NCBI GenBank assembly: GCA_035946615.1
Contig: DASYZB010000042.1
Location: 1-54,036, forward strand
DNA: 54,036 nucleotides
From: Verrucomicrobiia bacterium
GTDB lineage: Bacteria > Verrucomicrobiota > Verrucomicrobiia > Limisphaerales > UBA8199
Reading direction: 5' to 3'
Shown: piece after piece, positions 26,409-36,471 of the stretch
How the letters are laid out: each line of letters starts with the position of its first letter
Position numbering within the stretch: position 1 is the stretch's first letter
Translations under genes and position numbers: made by a program
The notes under the pieces: model-generated
What the model saw: the letters and a program-made list of their open reading frames with translations, nothing else
Databases searched by the model: none
What the model was told of the DNA's origin: nothing

Positions 26409-28748
26409 ATGACGTGGCCTCTCGCTTCAATTCGACGGCCGGCAATGCCCGCGTTGCTCTTCAGCTTGGCCGGTGTCTGTACTATGGCCGGATTGTCCAC
26501 CTGCGCGGCGCCCGACCAGGAAAGCGGTTCGGGCCATGGGCGGGCCCCGCAAGCGGTGGGCTCGAAGGTCGAGAGAGCGGACTGGCCCGTAGTGACGGTA
26601 ACGGCGCCGGGTACGGTGCTCACCCAGTCCTGCCGGGTGATGATCCCGCCGGGCACAGTCATCCCGGACGCGGGCGGTGAGGGGGCTCTCGTCATCGGCG
26701 CGGCGAATATTGAGATCGATTTCACCGCCGGATCGAGCCTCCGCGGGTCGCGGGCGGATAGGCGGCCTGACGGGTATAAAGGCTACGGGATTCGCCTCCA
26801 AGGGCATCCGGGGGTAACCATCCGCGGCGCCCGGATCAGCGGCTTCTGGTGCGGCTTGTGGGCGACCAAAGCCGACGACCTCACGCTGGAGGCAATTGAT
26901 GCTTCGGACAACCGGCGGGCGTATCTCAAATCTACGCCGGTGGCCGAGGACGAGGGCGATTGGCTTTATGGCCAGAATAACGACCAGCACGAATGGCTCA
27001 AGAATTACGGCGCGGCGATCTATATCGAGGACTCGGCCCGCGTGACGGTAAGGGACTCGCGAGTGTGGCACGGGCAGAATGGGTTGTGCCTGGACCGCGT
27101 TGCCGCCTCGCGCATCTATGACAATGACTTTTCCTTCGACTCCGGCTGGGGACTCGCCCTGTGGCGGTGCGTGAGCAATGTCATCAGCCGCAATGCCCTG
27201 GATTTTTGTGTGCGTGGCTACAGCCACGGGGCCTACAACCGCGGTCAGGACTCGGCGGGGATTTTCGTGTTCGAGCAGAATAACGCCAACACCTTCGCGG
27301 AGAATTCCGTCACGCACGGGGGCGATGGCTTTTTCGGCTTTGCGGGCCGGGAGGCCATAGGCGAGATGGGCGCACACCCGGCGGGATGGTATCGGCGGCG
27401 CGGCAACAACGATAACCTGCTCGTCGGCAACGATTTTTCGTATGCCGCCGCGCACGGGATCGAGAATACGTTCTCCTTCGGTAACCAGTATCTGAGCAAC
27501 CGAATCGTCGGCAATGCCATCTGCGGGGTCTGGGCAGGGTATTCACGCGAGACCTTGATTGCCGGCAACGACTTCGAAGACAACGGCGAAATGGGCTATG
27601 GGCTGGAACGGGGCGGGGTGAACATTGATCACGGCGGCGACAATCTTATCCTCCACAACCTGTTCGTGACGAATAAGTGTGGCGTTCACCTCTGGGGCGG
27701 CGCCAACCCGGAGTTTGAGAAGAGAAACTGGGCCCAAGTCAACGGCTACGCCTCGACGGGCTCCGTCATTGCGGGCAACACTTTCGACGGCGACAGCCCG
27801 GCTTTCCAGTTTCGCGGGCCGGGCCAGGTGGTGCTGGGACCAAACCGATTCTGGCGCGTGAGCCAGGAGTTGCTGGCCGACCCAGCTTACCAGGTCCGCC
27901 GCGAGCCCCGGCGGAAAATCGCTCCCTTACGGGTGCCGGCGCACGAAGTTTTCGGGCGCAAGCATCCGGTGGGCGCGCGGTCGGACCTGCGCGGCCGGCA
28001 GAACATCATTATGACCGAGTGGGGGCCCTGGGATCACTTAGCGCCGCTGGTGCGGCGGGTCGGCTCCGCCGGGGGAACGGCGCGCTTTGAGGTGCTAAAA
28101 GAACCCACCGGTGACGTAGAAATTGAGACCTCCGGGGATCAAGTGCGCGGCGTCCTGACCGCTGTGCCCGGGCAGGGGGAGGAATCGCGGATTACCCTCA
28201 ACTCGGTGGCCCCGGGTGTGCACCCGTACGTGCTCCGCGTGCGGGCTGCGGGAAAGCCGCTGGCGGAACTGAAGGGGACGCTCTTGGCCACTATCTGGCA
28301 GGCTACCTTCTTCAAATGGCCCGCCGGCCTTGACCCGCGCAAGAACCTGGAGCGCTACCGTAAGCTCTCCGAGGGTCCCACCGCTGTCACCGCGCAACTC
28401 GACGAGCTTTCGTTGCGCTATGGCATGCGCGGCCCCAGCGAACTCCACCTCTCGGACCAGGTCACCGCCGCCCACCTGGGGCACGATCATTTCGGCATGA
28501 TCGCCCGCACACGCCTGCCTTTGGCCCAGGGCACTTGGGAGCTGAACACCCTGAGCGATGACGGGGTGCGGGTGAGCGTGGATGGCAAGCCTATGCTCGA
28601 AAACTGGGCCTGGCACGGACCCACGCGCGATACCGCCAAACTGGTGCTGCCCTCGGACAAGACCGTGGAAATCACTGTCGAGCACTTCCAGATAGACGGT
28701 TATGCCGTCCTGGAGTTTTCGCTGGCTCGAACTGGCGGCGGGCAGTAG
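26409..28748 (+). CDS. Exported right-handed beta-helix protein with PA14-like C-terminus
   Basis: About 779 residues. A hydrophobic leader (PALLFSLAGVCTMAGLSTC) may be a weak lipobox. Residues about 60-530 form NosD/pectate-lyase-type parallel beta-helix coils, seen as repeated I-GN-F----N motifs (for example GNDFEDNGEMGYGLERGG, NLILHNLFVTNKCG). Residues about 650-779 resemble a PA14-type domain (WELNTLSDDGVRVSVDGKPM, then VEHFQIDGYAVLEF). The protein likely binds or cleaves polysaccharide outside the cell; no catalytic residues can be named. The start is uncertain: the open frame begins at 26346, and later Met codons also precede the leader. Confidence 0.75.
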   Translation: MTWPLASIRRPAMPALLFSLAGVCTMAGLSTCAAPDQESGSGHGRAPQAVGSKVERADWPVVTVTAPGTVLTQSCRVMIPPGTVIPDAGGEGALVIGAANIEIDFTAGSSLRGSRADRRPDGYKGYGIRLQGHPGVTIRGARISGFWCGLWATKADDLTLEAIDASDNRRAYLKSTPVAEDEGDWLYGQNNDQHEWLKNYGAAIYIEDSARVTVRDSRVWHGQNGLCLDRVAASRIYDNDFSFDSGWGLALWRCVSNVISRNALDFCVRGYSHGAYNRGQDSAGIFVFEQNNANTFAENSVTHGGDGFFGFAGREAIGEMGAHPAGWYRRRGNNDNLLVGNDFSYAAAHGIENTFSFGNQYLSNRIVGNAICGVWAGYSRETLIAGNDFEDNGEMGYGLERGGVNIDHGGDNLILHNLFVTNKCGVHLWGGANPEFEKRNWAQVNGYASTGSVIAGNTFDGDSPAFQFRGPGQVVLGPNRFWRVSQELLADPAYQVRREPRRKIAPLRVPAHEVFGRKHPVGARSDLRGRQNIIMTEWGPWDHLAPLVRRVGSAGGTARFEVLKEPTGDVEIETSGDQVRGVLTAVPGQGEESRITLNSVAPGVHPYVLRVRAAGKPLAELKGTLLATIWQATFFKWPAGLDPRKNLERYRKLSEGPTAVTAQLDELSLRYGMRGPSELHLSDQVTAAHLGHDHFGMIARTRLPLAQGTWELNTLSDDGVRVSVDGKPMLENWAWHGPTRDTAKLVLPSDKTVEITVEHFQIDGYAVLEFSLARTGGGQ

Positions 28749-28889
28749 CCGCCGGGGATGCTTCCCCGCGACCGCGGCGCACCACCAGGAGCCTATTTTC
28801 GGAACAGCCAGAGAAAAAAGGTCAGGCGGAAGCCGCGCATTTTGTTGCTGTACCAGCCGACTGGCAGTCGCCGCTACCTGTCTTTCGCC

Positions 28890-30179
28890 TCAGGCAGCCG
28901 CGCGGCCCGGTTTGCGGCGGATGAGGGGTTTGGACTGACCGGTGACGACCTGTTGAGTGATGTTGACGTGGAGGATGTCTTCGCTGCTGGGCACTTCGTA
29001 CATCACATCGAGCATGAGTTTTTCCAGAAGACTGCGCAATGCCCGGGCGCCGGTCCCCTTTTTGAGCGCCTGCGCGGCCAATTCCTTCAGGGCGTCCTCG
29101 GAGAATTGGAGGTCCACGCCTTCCATCGCCATGAGCTTGGCGTATTGCTTGGTGAGGGCGTTGCGGGTTTCGGTCAAGATGGAGACTAACTGCGGCTCGG
29201 TCAGTTCAGCGAGGATGGTGACCATCGGCAGGCGGCCAATGAACTCCGGGATAAAGCCGAAGCTGAGCAAGTCCTCCGGTTCGACGTATTGAAGGATTTG
29301 ATGGCGGTCGATGGTGGCCGCTCTCAGCCCCTCTTCGGCGCCCCGAAACCCCATGACATGCTTCCCGAGCCGCCGCTGGATCAGGCGCTCCAGCCCGACA
29401 AACGCCCCGCCACAAATGAACAGGATGTCCGTTGTATCGACCCGGATATATTCCTGCTGCGGGTGTTTACGCCCGCCTTGGGGCGGGACATTGCAAACGG
29501 TGCCTTCGAGAATTTTTAACAGCGCTTGCTGCACGCCTTCACCCGAGACATCCCGGGTGATCGACACGTTCTCGGTTTTGCGCGCGATCTTGTCGATCTC
29601 ATCGATATACACGATGCCGCGCTGGGCGCGTTTCACGTCGTAATCGGCATTCTGCAGCAGCCGCAGGACAATATTCTCGACATCTTCACCCACGTAACCG
29701 GCTTCGGTCAGGGTAGTGGCATCGGCGATGGCAAAGGGCACATCGAGAATCTGGGCCAGGGTGCGGGCGAGCAAAGTCTTGCCCGAGCCGGTTGGACCGA
29801 TCATGAGGATATTACTCTTCTCGATTTCGACCCCGGCATGGCGGTCCGCCGCCGAGGGCGCTTCTTCGTCGGCAGGGACAGGAGGGTCCTGCAGGATGCG
29901 CTTGTAATGGTTATGGACCGCCACGGCGAGCGTCTTTTTGGCGTGGTCCTGGCCCACGCAATGGAGATCGAGCTGGTGCTTGATTTCAGCCGGTTTCGGA
30001 ACGCTGATCTTGGGCTTTTGCTTGCGGGCCTGGGTGGCAAATTCCTTGTCCAGGACCTGTTTGCACAAAATGACGCAATTATCGCAGATGAAGACCCCGG
30101 GCCCGGCGATGAGCTTCTTGACCTCGGCGTGGGATTTACCGCAAAAACTGCACAGGGTTATATTGGTGGGGCGGGCCAT
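28890..30179 (-). CDS. clpX: ATP-dependent Clp protease ATP-binding subunit ClpX
   Basis: Protein of 429 residues. The N-terminal zinc-binding domain has CSFCGK and CDNCVILC; the AAA+ domain has Walker A ([16 protein letters not shown]), the pore loop GYVGEDVEN, Walker B ([11 protein letters not shown]), sensor arginines, and the ClpP-docking loop, here HVMGFRG in place of the common IGF. The C-terminal domain ends in KPGRAAA. ClpX unfolds substrates and feeds them to ClpP. It lies 4 bases after clpP on the same strand, in the usual operon order. Confidence 0.97.
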   Translation of the reverse strand: MARPTNITLCSFCGKSHAEVKKLIAGPGVFICDNCVILCKQVLDKEFATQARKQKPKISVPKPAEIKHQLDLHCVGQDHAKKTLAVAVHNHYKRILQDPPVPADEEAPSAADRHAGVEIEKSNILMIGPTGSGKTLLARTLAQILDVPFAIADATTLTEAGYVGEDVENIVLRLLQNADYDVKRAQRGIVYIDEIDKIARKTENVSITRDVSGEGVQQALLKILEGTVCNVPPQGGRKHPQQEYIRVDTTDILFICGGAFVGLERLIQRRLGKHVMGFRGAEEGLRAATIDRHQILQYVEPEDLLSFGFIPEFIGRLPMVTILAELTEPQLVSILTETRNALTKQYAKLMAMEGVDLQFSEDALKELAAQALKKGTGARALRSLLEKLMLDVMYEVPSSEDILHVNITQQVVTGQSKPLIRRKPGRAAA

Positions 30180-30183
30180 CGAG

Positions 30184-30825
30184 CTATTCCTTCTTATCAG
30201 CCAGGCTGGTGGCGCGTTCCACTAGACCGGGGATTTCCTTGCGAGACTGTACGACTTCATCCACCAGCCCGTAAGCTTTGGCCTCCTCTGAGGTCATGAA
30301 ATTATCGCGGTCGGTGTCCTTTTCGACCTGCTCGATCGAGCGGTTGCTATGCTTGGCGATGATGCTGTTGAGCCGCTGTTTGAGACGCAGCATGTAGCGC
30401 ACGCGAATCTCGACGTCGCTGGCCGGCCCCTCGGCGCCGCCCAGGATTTGGTGAATCATGATATTGGAATTGGGCAAGGCATAGCGTTTGCCCTTGGTCC
30501 CGCCGCACAGCAGCACGGCCCCCATGCTGGCGGCCTGGCCGATGCAATAAGTATTCACGTCGCACGTCAGGAACTGCATCGTATCATAAATCGCAAGGCC
30601 GGCGGTGACACTGCCACCCGGGGAATTAATGTAGAGGTGGATGTCCTTTTTGGGGTCGGCCATCTGCAGAAAGAGCAGTTGCGCGATAATCAAGTTGGCC
30701 ACCATGTCGTCCACAGGGGTTCCAAGAAACACAATCCGGTCCACCAGCAACCGTGAATAAATGTCGTATCCGCGCTCACCACGCCCGGTTTGTTCGACCA
30801 CCATCGGCACTAAAAAATTTTCCAT
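30184..30825 (-). CDS. clpP: ATP-dependent Clp protease proteolytic subunit ClpP
   Basis: Protein of 213 residues, normal family length. The catalytic triad is visible: Ser in [11 protein letters not shown], His in IMIHQILGG and Asp in [11 protein letters not shown]. The N-terminal axial loop ([15 protein letters not shown]) and the SPGGSV segment are also present. It is the protease part of the cytoplasmic ClpXP complex and is followed by clpX. A trigger-factor gene, which often precedes it, is not next to it here. Confidence 0.97.
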   Translation of the reverse strand: MENFLVPMVVEQTGRGERGYDIYSRLLVDRIVFLGTPVDDMVANLIIAQLLFLQMADPKKDIHLYINSPGGSVTAGLAIYDTMQFLTCDVNTYCIGQAASMGAVLLCGGTKGKRYALPNSNIMIHQILGGAEGPASDVEIRVRYMLRLKQRLNSIIAKHSNRSIEQVEKDTDRDNFMTSEEAKAYGLVDEVVQSRKEIPGLVERATSLADKKE

Positions 30826-30853
30826 AAAAAACCTATTCTCTAAGGTCGCAACC

Positions 30854-30867
30854 TACCGGAGCCGGTA
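30854..30867 (-). terminator. Short hairpin between phosphorylase and clpP
   Basis: TACCGG-AG-CCGGTA is a perfect inverted repeat in the 78-base gap after the phosphorylase stop (30904) and before the clpP start (30825). It lacks a T-run, so its role as a terminator is uncertain. Confidence 0.25.
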
Positions 30868-30903
30868 AGGCAGGTCAAGAGCGTTGGCCCGGCGTCCAAA
30901 GAT

Positions 30904-33141
30904 TCAGACTGAGGCTTTGACCCTGGCGGGGGTTGGCGCGGGCTTCTCCGCAACCGCCTCAAGCGGTTTGGGAAGATAGTATTTTTGGGTGTACTCGCGC
31001 ACCATGCGATCCGTGGTGAATTGAGGCACCAAGGTGACCATCGCGCGGCGGATGCGTTGAATCCACTTGCGCGGGATGCCCAAGCCGTCCCGGTCATAAA
31101 AAAGCGGCAGAACCTGCTGGGTGAGCACTTTGTAAAGGTTCGCGCTGTCGCTGCGGTCCTGTTCCTCAACGGAATCGGCATGAGAATCCTCACCGATGGC
31201 AAAGCCGTTTGTGCCGTCATAGCCTTCGCGCCACCAGCCATCCATGATGCTCAGGTTGAGGCAGCCATGGCAGCCGGCCTTCATACCGCTGGTGCCGGAG
31301 GCCTCGAGAGGGCGGCGCGGATTGTTGAGCCAGACGTCGCAGCCCGACACCATTTGGCGGGCGACATGCATATCGTAATTCTCGATAAAGATGAGGTTGC
31401 CCTGCAGGTCGCTGTATTTGCTCAGGTGGATAATGTGTTGAATGTAGCGCTTGCCGTCATCGTCGCGCGGGTGGGCTTTGCCGGCGAAAATAAACTGAAT
31501 AGGCCGGGATTTGTCGCGCGTGAGCTTCACGATGTTCTCGAACTGCTGGAAAATGAGCGGAGCGCGCTTATAGGTGGCGAAGCGGCGGGCAAAGCCGATG
31601 GTCAGCGCGTCGGGATTGAGCAATTGGTCGAACGCGATAAAGTCCCCTTGAGTCAGGCGCTGGCGCTGAATGAGCAGGCGGCGGCGAGCGAACTCGATGA
31701 GTTCGCGGCGCAGCTTATAGCGCATGGCCCAGATTTCTTCATCGGAGACAAAATCGGAGTCGGCCATGAGAGCCCAAATTTGGGGATTCTCAACGCGCCG
31801 TTCCCAGTCGGAAGGGGTAGCCAGCCATTGAGCGGGGGCAGGATTAACCGATTTGCCGGTGAGCTTGCGGCGAAAGGCCCGCCGGACAGTTCCCTTCATC
31901 CAGCCCAGCAAATGGACGCCATTAGTGATATGGCCGATGGGCACCTGCTCGACCGGTTTATCCGGATAAAGGGAATGCCACATGTGCCGGCTTACTCGCC
32001 CGTGCAGTTCGCTGACTGCATTGGCAGCCCGAGATAGTTTCAGCGCCAGCACCGTCATGCAAAAGGGTTCCTGATTGTTTTTGGGGTCCACGCGGCCCAG
32101 CTTCATCAGCTCGCTGAAGGGGACGGGCAGGGCGGCGCGGAACCGCTGCATCGCATAATCCATCAAGTCGGGGCTGAAGCGGTCGTGACCGGCCTCGACC
32201 GGTGTGTGGGTGGTGAAGATGCACTCGGAGCGGGTCCGGGTTAGGGCCTCGGGGAAAGTTTTGCCGGAAGCCATTTTCTCACGAACTAACTCGAATGTGA
32301 GGAAGGCGGCATGGCCTTCATTCATGTGAAAGACCGCAGGCTGCGCACCCAGGGCCCGCAGCAAGCGCACGCCGCCGATGCCCAGGAGCATCTCCTGCAT
32401 AATGCGGGTTGTGCTGTCTCCGCCATAGACTCTCTGGGTTAAATCACGGAAACGCTGTTCGTTCTCGGGCCGGTTAGTATCCAGCAGGTAAACCGTCACC
32501 CGCCCCACGTTGACGCGCCAGGCCTGGAAGGCAACCTGGTTCATCCCGACTTCCACCTTGCACACCAACGGCTCGCCCGCCGGGGTCAGCACCGGTTCCA
32601 TCGGTAGATTCTTCGGGTTGAGCAGCGTATAATACTCCGTCTGCCAATTATTCGAATCGATGGCCTGCTGGAAATAACCTTCGCGATAAAAAAGGCTGAT
32701 CCCGATAAAGCCCAACCCCAGGTCACTGGCGGATTTTGTGTGATCGCCGGCAAGCATGCCCAACCCTCCGGCCGCGATAGGCAGCGTTTCGTGAAAGCCG
32801 AACTCGGCTGAAAAATAAGCTACTGGATTGGAGCGAAGCGCGGGCGCGTTCTGGGCGGCCCAGGTCTTCTTTTCTTGCAAATAGACTTCAAAGGATTCGA
32901 GCACCTGGCGCACGCGCTGGGCAAAATCGACATCCTGCAATCGGGCGCGCAGTTCGCTTTCGGAGACTTCGCGCAGGATGGCGACGGCGTTGTGATAAAG
33001 ATTCTGCCAGCCGCGCGGAGAAAGCTCCTGGAAAATGTCTTGTGCCTCCTGGTCCCAGGTCCACCATAAGTTTCGCGCGAGCTTGTTTAACCCCTCAATC
33101 AGCCCGTTGAGTTCCTGGTTCGTCAGCGGTTTTCTCATCAT
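30904..33141 (-). CDS. glgP: Alpha-glucan phosphorylase, GT35, archaeal/Thermotoga type
   Basis: About 745 residues. The N-terminal DUF3417-like segment (LNKLARNLWWTWDQEAQDIF) and AYFSAEFGFHETLPI with GGLGMLAGDH identify the short GlgP type. The active-site region includes HMNEGHAAFLTFEL, TTHTPVEAGHD, FARRFATYKRAPL and the PLP-Lys motif EASGTSGMKAGCHGCLNLS, which has Gly-Cys-His where Ala-Met-Asn is usual. The enzyme uses phosphate to release glucose-1-phosphate from glycogen or maltodextrin. Start set near 33141 (MMRKPLTNQE); the open frame extends to 33234 without added homology. Its presence agrees with a glycogen-using cell, as does the CBM48-like protein at 12370. Confidence 0.92.
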   Translation of the reverse strand: MMRKPLTNQELNGLIEGLNKLARNLWWTWDQEAQDIFQELSPRGWQNLYHNAVAILREVSESELRARLQDVDFAQRVRQVLESFEVYLQEKKTWAAQNAPALRSNPVAYFSAEFGFHETLPIAAGGLGMLAGDHTKSASDLGLGFIGISLFYREGYFQQAIDSNNWQTEYYTLLNPKNLPMEPVLTPAGEPLVCKVEVGMNQVAFQAWRVNVGRVTVYLLDTNRPENEQRFRDLTQRVYGGDSTTRIMQEMLLGIGGVRLLRALGAQPAVFHMNEGHAAFLTFELVREKMASGKTFPEALTRTRSECIFTTHTPVEAGHDRFSPDLMDYAMQRFRAALPVPFSELMKLGRVDPKNNQEPFCMTVLALKLSRAANAVSELHGRVSRHMWHSLYPDKPVEQVPIGHITNGVHLLGWMKGTVRRAFRRKLTGKSVNPAPAQWLATPSDWERRVENPQIWALMADSDFVSDEEIWAMRYKLRRELIEFARRRLLIQRQRLTQGDFIAFDQLLNPDALTIGFARRFATYKRAPLIFQQFENIVKLTRDKSRPIQFIFAGKAHPRDDDGKRYIQHIIHLSKYSDLQGNLIFIENYDMHVARQMVSGCDVWLNNPRRPLEASGTSGMKAGCHGCLNLSIMDGWWREGYDGTNGFAIGEDSHADSVEEQDRSDSANLYKVLTQQVLPLFYDRDGLGIPRKWIQRIRRAMVTLVPQFTTDRMVREYTQKYYLPKPLEAVAEKPAPTPARVKASV

Positions 33142-33301
33142 AAAATTGCAAATACTCTTCCCCCGAGAAATGGTTTGAGCCAATGGCCTGCTTACCGTAG
33201 TCAGGCGATCCTTTCCTCGCAAATAGAAATTCAAAGGAAATTCAAGGCGCGCTTTTTAATTTTCGCTTTTGAAGTTTGCGTGCACAGTTCAAGGGTGAAC
33301 C

Positions 33302-34108
33302 ATGAGGAAGTACTGGCATGTCCTGAACGTCGGGATTCAGAATAACCTGACGTACCGGTTCAATTCTTTGGCGCGAACCCTCTTCGGGCTGATCCCGTTG
33401 ATTGCCATTCTGTACCTTTGGCGCACGATTTATGCCGGCAAAGCCCCCGGGGCGATGGTCGGCAGCTACACCCTGGCCCAGATGATCTCTTATTACCTGT
33501 TCTCGACGGTGGTGGACGCCCTGACCGCCGTCAATGAGGACGACTGGCAAATCGCCGCCGATATCAAGGACGGCAATATCAGCCAGTTCCTGCTCAAGCC
33601 AATCGATTACCTGGCTTACCGGCTCTGCCTGTTTTTTTCGGGCCGGTTGACCTACCTGGCGGTCGCCGTGGCGCCGTTGACTCTCTTCATGGTCTGCCTG
33701 CGACAGTATTTGATCCTGCCGCCCAACGCGCTCGCGTTTGCTCTGTTCGTATTTTCCACCGCCCTGACAGCCCTATTGCAGTTTTTTATGTCTTATACGA
33801 TGGCAATGCTGGCGTTCTGGGTGCTCGAGGTATCGACCTTCATATTCATCCTGTTCGCCTTCGAGTATATCGCCAGCGGCCACCTCTTTCCGCTCGATAT
33901 CCTTCCGCACGGTGTCGCCCAGGCGCTCTCATTCACTCCCTTTCCATACCAGCTTTATTTCCCGGTGAGCATTTACATGGGCAAAGCGGCCGGGCCGGAG
34001 TTGCTGCGGGGCCTGGTGGCGCAGGTCTTTTGGGTGGTGGTCGCGTATGGCTCGGCGCGGCTGATGTGGCAGCGCGGCATCCGCAAGTACTCGGCGGTGG
34101 GAGGGTGA
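33302..34108 (+). CDS. ABC-2 type transporter permease
   Basis: Protein of 268 residues with six hydrophobic segments typical of ABC-2 membrane subunits (for example LFGLIPLIAILYLW, YLAVAVAPLTLFMVCL, FIFILFAFEYIASGHLFPL). The segment AADIKDGNISQFLLKPIDYL is characteristic of the DUF990/YwfI-like exporters, in which G(N/K)-LLKP is conserved. It is followed after a short gap by a second permease gene. The ATPase normally encoded beside them is not in the window. Confidence 0.85.
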   Translation: MRKYWHVLNVGIQNNLTYRFNSLARTLFGLIPLIAILYLWRTIYAGKAPGAMVGSYTLAQMISYYLFSTVVDALTAVNEDDWQIAADIKDGNISQFLLKPIDYLAYRLCLFFSGRLTYLAVAVAPLTLFMVCLRQYLILPPNALAFALFVFSTALTALLQFFMSYTMAMLAFWVLEVSTFIFILFAFEYIASGHLFPLDILPHGVAQALSFTPFPYQLYFPVSIYMGKAAGPELLRGLVAQVFWVVVAYGSARLMWQRGIRKYSAVGG

Positions 34109-34120
34109 CTGGCTTTGCAC

Positions 34121-34918
34121 ATGAGTCTTAAGCGTTACTTGGGGATTTATGCGGCGTTGTGGAGGAATTCCGTGACGCGGGAGATGACTTTTAAAGCTAA
34201 CTTCCTGCTGTGGATTATTGTCGAACTGCTTTGGTTCGGATTGCAACTGTGTTTCATCGGGGTGGTGTATCTGCACACCAACCGCATCGGCACATGGACC
34301 GAGTGGCAAGTAGTGATGCTGATTGGCGCGAGCCATTTTATCCAACAGATATTCCAGGCCTTTTTCCTGATTAATTGCACGAATCTTTCCGAGTTGATCC
34401 GTACCGGCAAACTCGATTTTCTGCTGCTGCTGCCGGTGAACACGCGGTTTGTGATTTCGCTGCGCCAGGTGGATTTGGGGGCCTTCGTCAACGCTGCCTC
34501 GGCGTTGGGGGTGATGGTTTTTGCAGCGCACCAGATGCACCTGGCGCCAGCCCCTCTTCAGGTGCTGGGATTCCTGACCCTCTGCGTGGCGGGCATCCTG
34601 ATCCATTACTCGCTGATGTTTCTGCTGGCCAGCATCAGTTTCTGGACCGTGCGCGCCCAGGGCATTGTCTGGGGCTACTATAATCTGTTCCAGATAGCGC
34701 GCATGCCGGACGAGGCCTTTCATGGTTTGTTTAAGGCGATCTTCACCTTTGCAATCCCAATGCTGCTGGTCTCCAACGTCCCGGTCCGGGTGCTAGTCAA
34801 CAAATTGTCCAGTCCGTTCCCATTGCTGCTGTTACTGGGCATGAGCCTGGCGTGCTTTGCGGTATCGGAATGGGGCTGGCGGGCGTCGGTGCGGCGCTAC
34901 ACCAGCGCAAGTTCGTAA
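34121..34918 (+). CDS. ABC-2 type transporter permease
   Basis: Protein of 265 residues, six hydrophobic segments, with LSELIRTGKLDFLLLLPVNT equivalent to the conserved loop of the first permease. Start choice: ATG at 34121, or TTG at 34115 (in frame, with GGAGGG at closer spacing). The stop of the first permease is at 34108, so they are co-transcribed. The pair would form the membrane part of an exporter whose cargo is unknown. Confidence 0.83.
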   Translation: MSLKRYLGIYAALWRNSVTREMTFKANFLLWIIVELLWFGLQLCFIGVVYLHTNRIGTWTEWQVVMLIGASHFIQQIFQAFFLINCTNLSELIRTGKLDFLLLLPVNTRFVISLRQVDLGAFVNAASALGVMVFAAHQMHLAPAPLQVLGFLTLCVAGILIHYSLMFLLASISFWTVRAQGIVWGYYNLFQIARMPDEAFHGLFKAIFTFAIPMLLVSNVPVRVLVNKLSSPFPLLLLLGMSLACFAVSEWGWRASVRRYTSASS

Positions 34919-35014
34919 GACCGCATCTGGTGACTCGGAGGGCCGAGTTCCAAGAGGCTGGCCTGCCGAAGTTGCGGGTTAGCCTGGGTGGGCTACTGTG
35001 CCTTGGAAGCGCGT

Positions 35015-36448
35015 ATGAGAGGTAATGCTAAAAGCGAGCGGTTGAAAGGGGCTGTCAACGAGGCCGGCGCGCGCCAGGATTTCGATTGGCCGCTGGCTGA
35101 TGACGCGGAACAATTGTTGCGGATGCGCCTCGAGAATTTCCTCGACCGCAACGGGTTTGCACGGCACCTCAGCCAGAGCATGCTCGACCTTACGGGGACG
35201 GATTTTTTCGAATGGATCGATCATTTTATTCTTCCCGCGGAGGATGCAGAAAAGTTACAGGCCGCAGGTTTTGCGGAAGATAAAGTCCTAACCGGCCACA
35301 ATTCGGAGCCGGTATATGAGCATCCCCGGGCCACGCTGCCGCGGGTTTTGCTGCGGCCTGGCCGGGCAGAAAGCGCGGCGGTCATCGCCATTCGACCAGA
35401 ATTTGTGGCAGATTTCGTCGCGCGCCAAAACCTTGCCTCGGCGGTGGAAGGCGAACCCTTTTCGCGCTACCGCCGGGTGGTCGTGGCCGAGGAACGGGGC
35501 GCGCAACTGGAGGCAATTGAACGGAGGGGTTACCGCGGGTTCATTCCCGCGCCGCTTGGGCGGGACGAATTGCGCGCGATTATCAAGGCCCGCGAGTTGT
35601 GGCAGACGCGCCAACGGCGGTTTGAAAACGAGGCGGAGGGATTCGAGCGCGCCGGCAAGGTCCTGAACCAGGTGCTGACCCTTATCCCTCGAGACGTGGC
35701 CTGCCGGCTCTTTTTTGAGAACGAACGGGCTTACTGGGAGAGCCGCAACCGGGCTGCGCGCATCCAAAAGCACAAGCAAGACCAGCTTGGGTTGGGCTGG
35801 GGCAATCATGATCACCATACCTTCCGTTGCTCGAGGGAGTACTTCCTGGATTTGATTGAGTTCCTTTCGAGACTCGGTCTGATCAAACGCGAGCGCTACT
35901 ACGCTGGGGCTGAGGCAGGATGGGGTGCACAAATCCTCGAAAACCAGGTAACATCCATTGTGGTGTTCGCGGACGTGGACCTGCTGCCGGAGGAGAGGGA
36001 AATTGATTTTTCGACCACGCGCCTTCCCGCAGCCGCGAGCCTTGGCACCGTGGGCCTTTGGGTCGGATTACATGGAGAAAGTCTCCTGGAAGCGGGGATG
36101 CATCATCTCGAAGCACGATTCGAGTTTGATAGGCTTCGAGCTCAGTTGCAGGATGAGGGCGTCAATCTGATGAAACCGTTTTCGGATTTTTCCTTTTTGC
36201 GCCAGGCCTTCACCCAAGGCGAACGATGGCCCGTTCGGCGCGCGCGGGCCGCGCGGTTGCTCTCTGGGGGATTGATCTCGCGCGAGCATTTCGATCGAGT
36301 CATGCACGAGGGGGCTTTGGGCAGCCACCTGGAAAATCTTCAACGCCATGGCGGTTACAAGGGGTTCAACCAAAAATCCGTCAGTGTCGTTATTGCCGCA
36401 ACCGATCCACGCAAGGCGCATTTCGCGACAGCAGGAGCAAGGGCATAG
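35015..36448 (+). CDS. Conserved hypothetical protein with HDHHTF motif
   Basis: Protein of 477 residues; soluble, without signal peptide or membrane helix. I do not recognise its family. Notable segments are FFEWIDHFILPAEDAEKL near residue 65, HNSEPVYEHPRATLPRV near 95, GWGNHDHHTFRCSREYF near 265 and ERYYAGAEAGWGAQILENQV near 300, followed by SIVVFADVDLL. Clustered His residues, the IDHF start and the GAQ(I/V)-E pattern look like a vicinal-oxygen-chelate (glyoxalase-like) fold with a metal site, but that is an inference. GGAAG precedes the ATG at 35015, so I prefer it to the GTG at 34988. The gene follows two permease genes on the same strand. Confidence 0.65.
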   Translation: MRGNAKSERLKGAVNEAGARQDFDWPLADDAEQLLRMRLENFLDRNGFARHLSQSMLDLTGTDFFEWIDHFILPAEDAEKLQAAGFAEDKVLTGHNSEPVYEHPRATLPRVLLRPGRAESAAVIAIRPEFVADFVARQNLASAVEGEPFSRYRRVVVAEERGAQLEAIERRGYRGFIPAPLGRDELRAIIKARELWQTRQRRFENEAEGFERAGKVLNQVLTLIPRDVACRLFFENERAYWESRNRAARIQKHKQDQLGLGWGNHDHHTFRCSREYFLDLIEFLSRLGLIKRERYYAGAEAGWGAQILENQVTSIVVFADVDLLPEEREIDFSTTRLPAAASLGTVGLWVGLHGESLLEAGMHHLEARFEFDRLRAQLQDEGVNLMKPFSDFSFLRQAFTQGERWPVRRARAARLLSGGLISREHFDRVMHEGALGSHLENLQRHGGYKGFNQKSVSVVIAATDPRKAHFATAGARA

Positions 36449-36471
36449 GCGATCTAGTGAAACAAAACACC

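Noticed and set aside
30985-32037. 350-codon plus-strand frame opposite the phosphorylase
   Set aside because: Fully antisense to a well-supported enzyme gene; no motifs.
36226-36471. Long N-terminal extension of the BON lipoprotein inside the upstream gene
   Set aside because: The lipoprotein signal begins at 36472; the extension is a shadow of the upstream gene.
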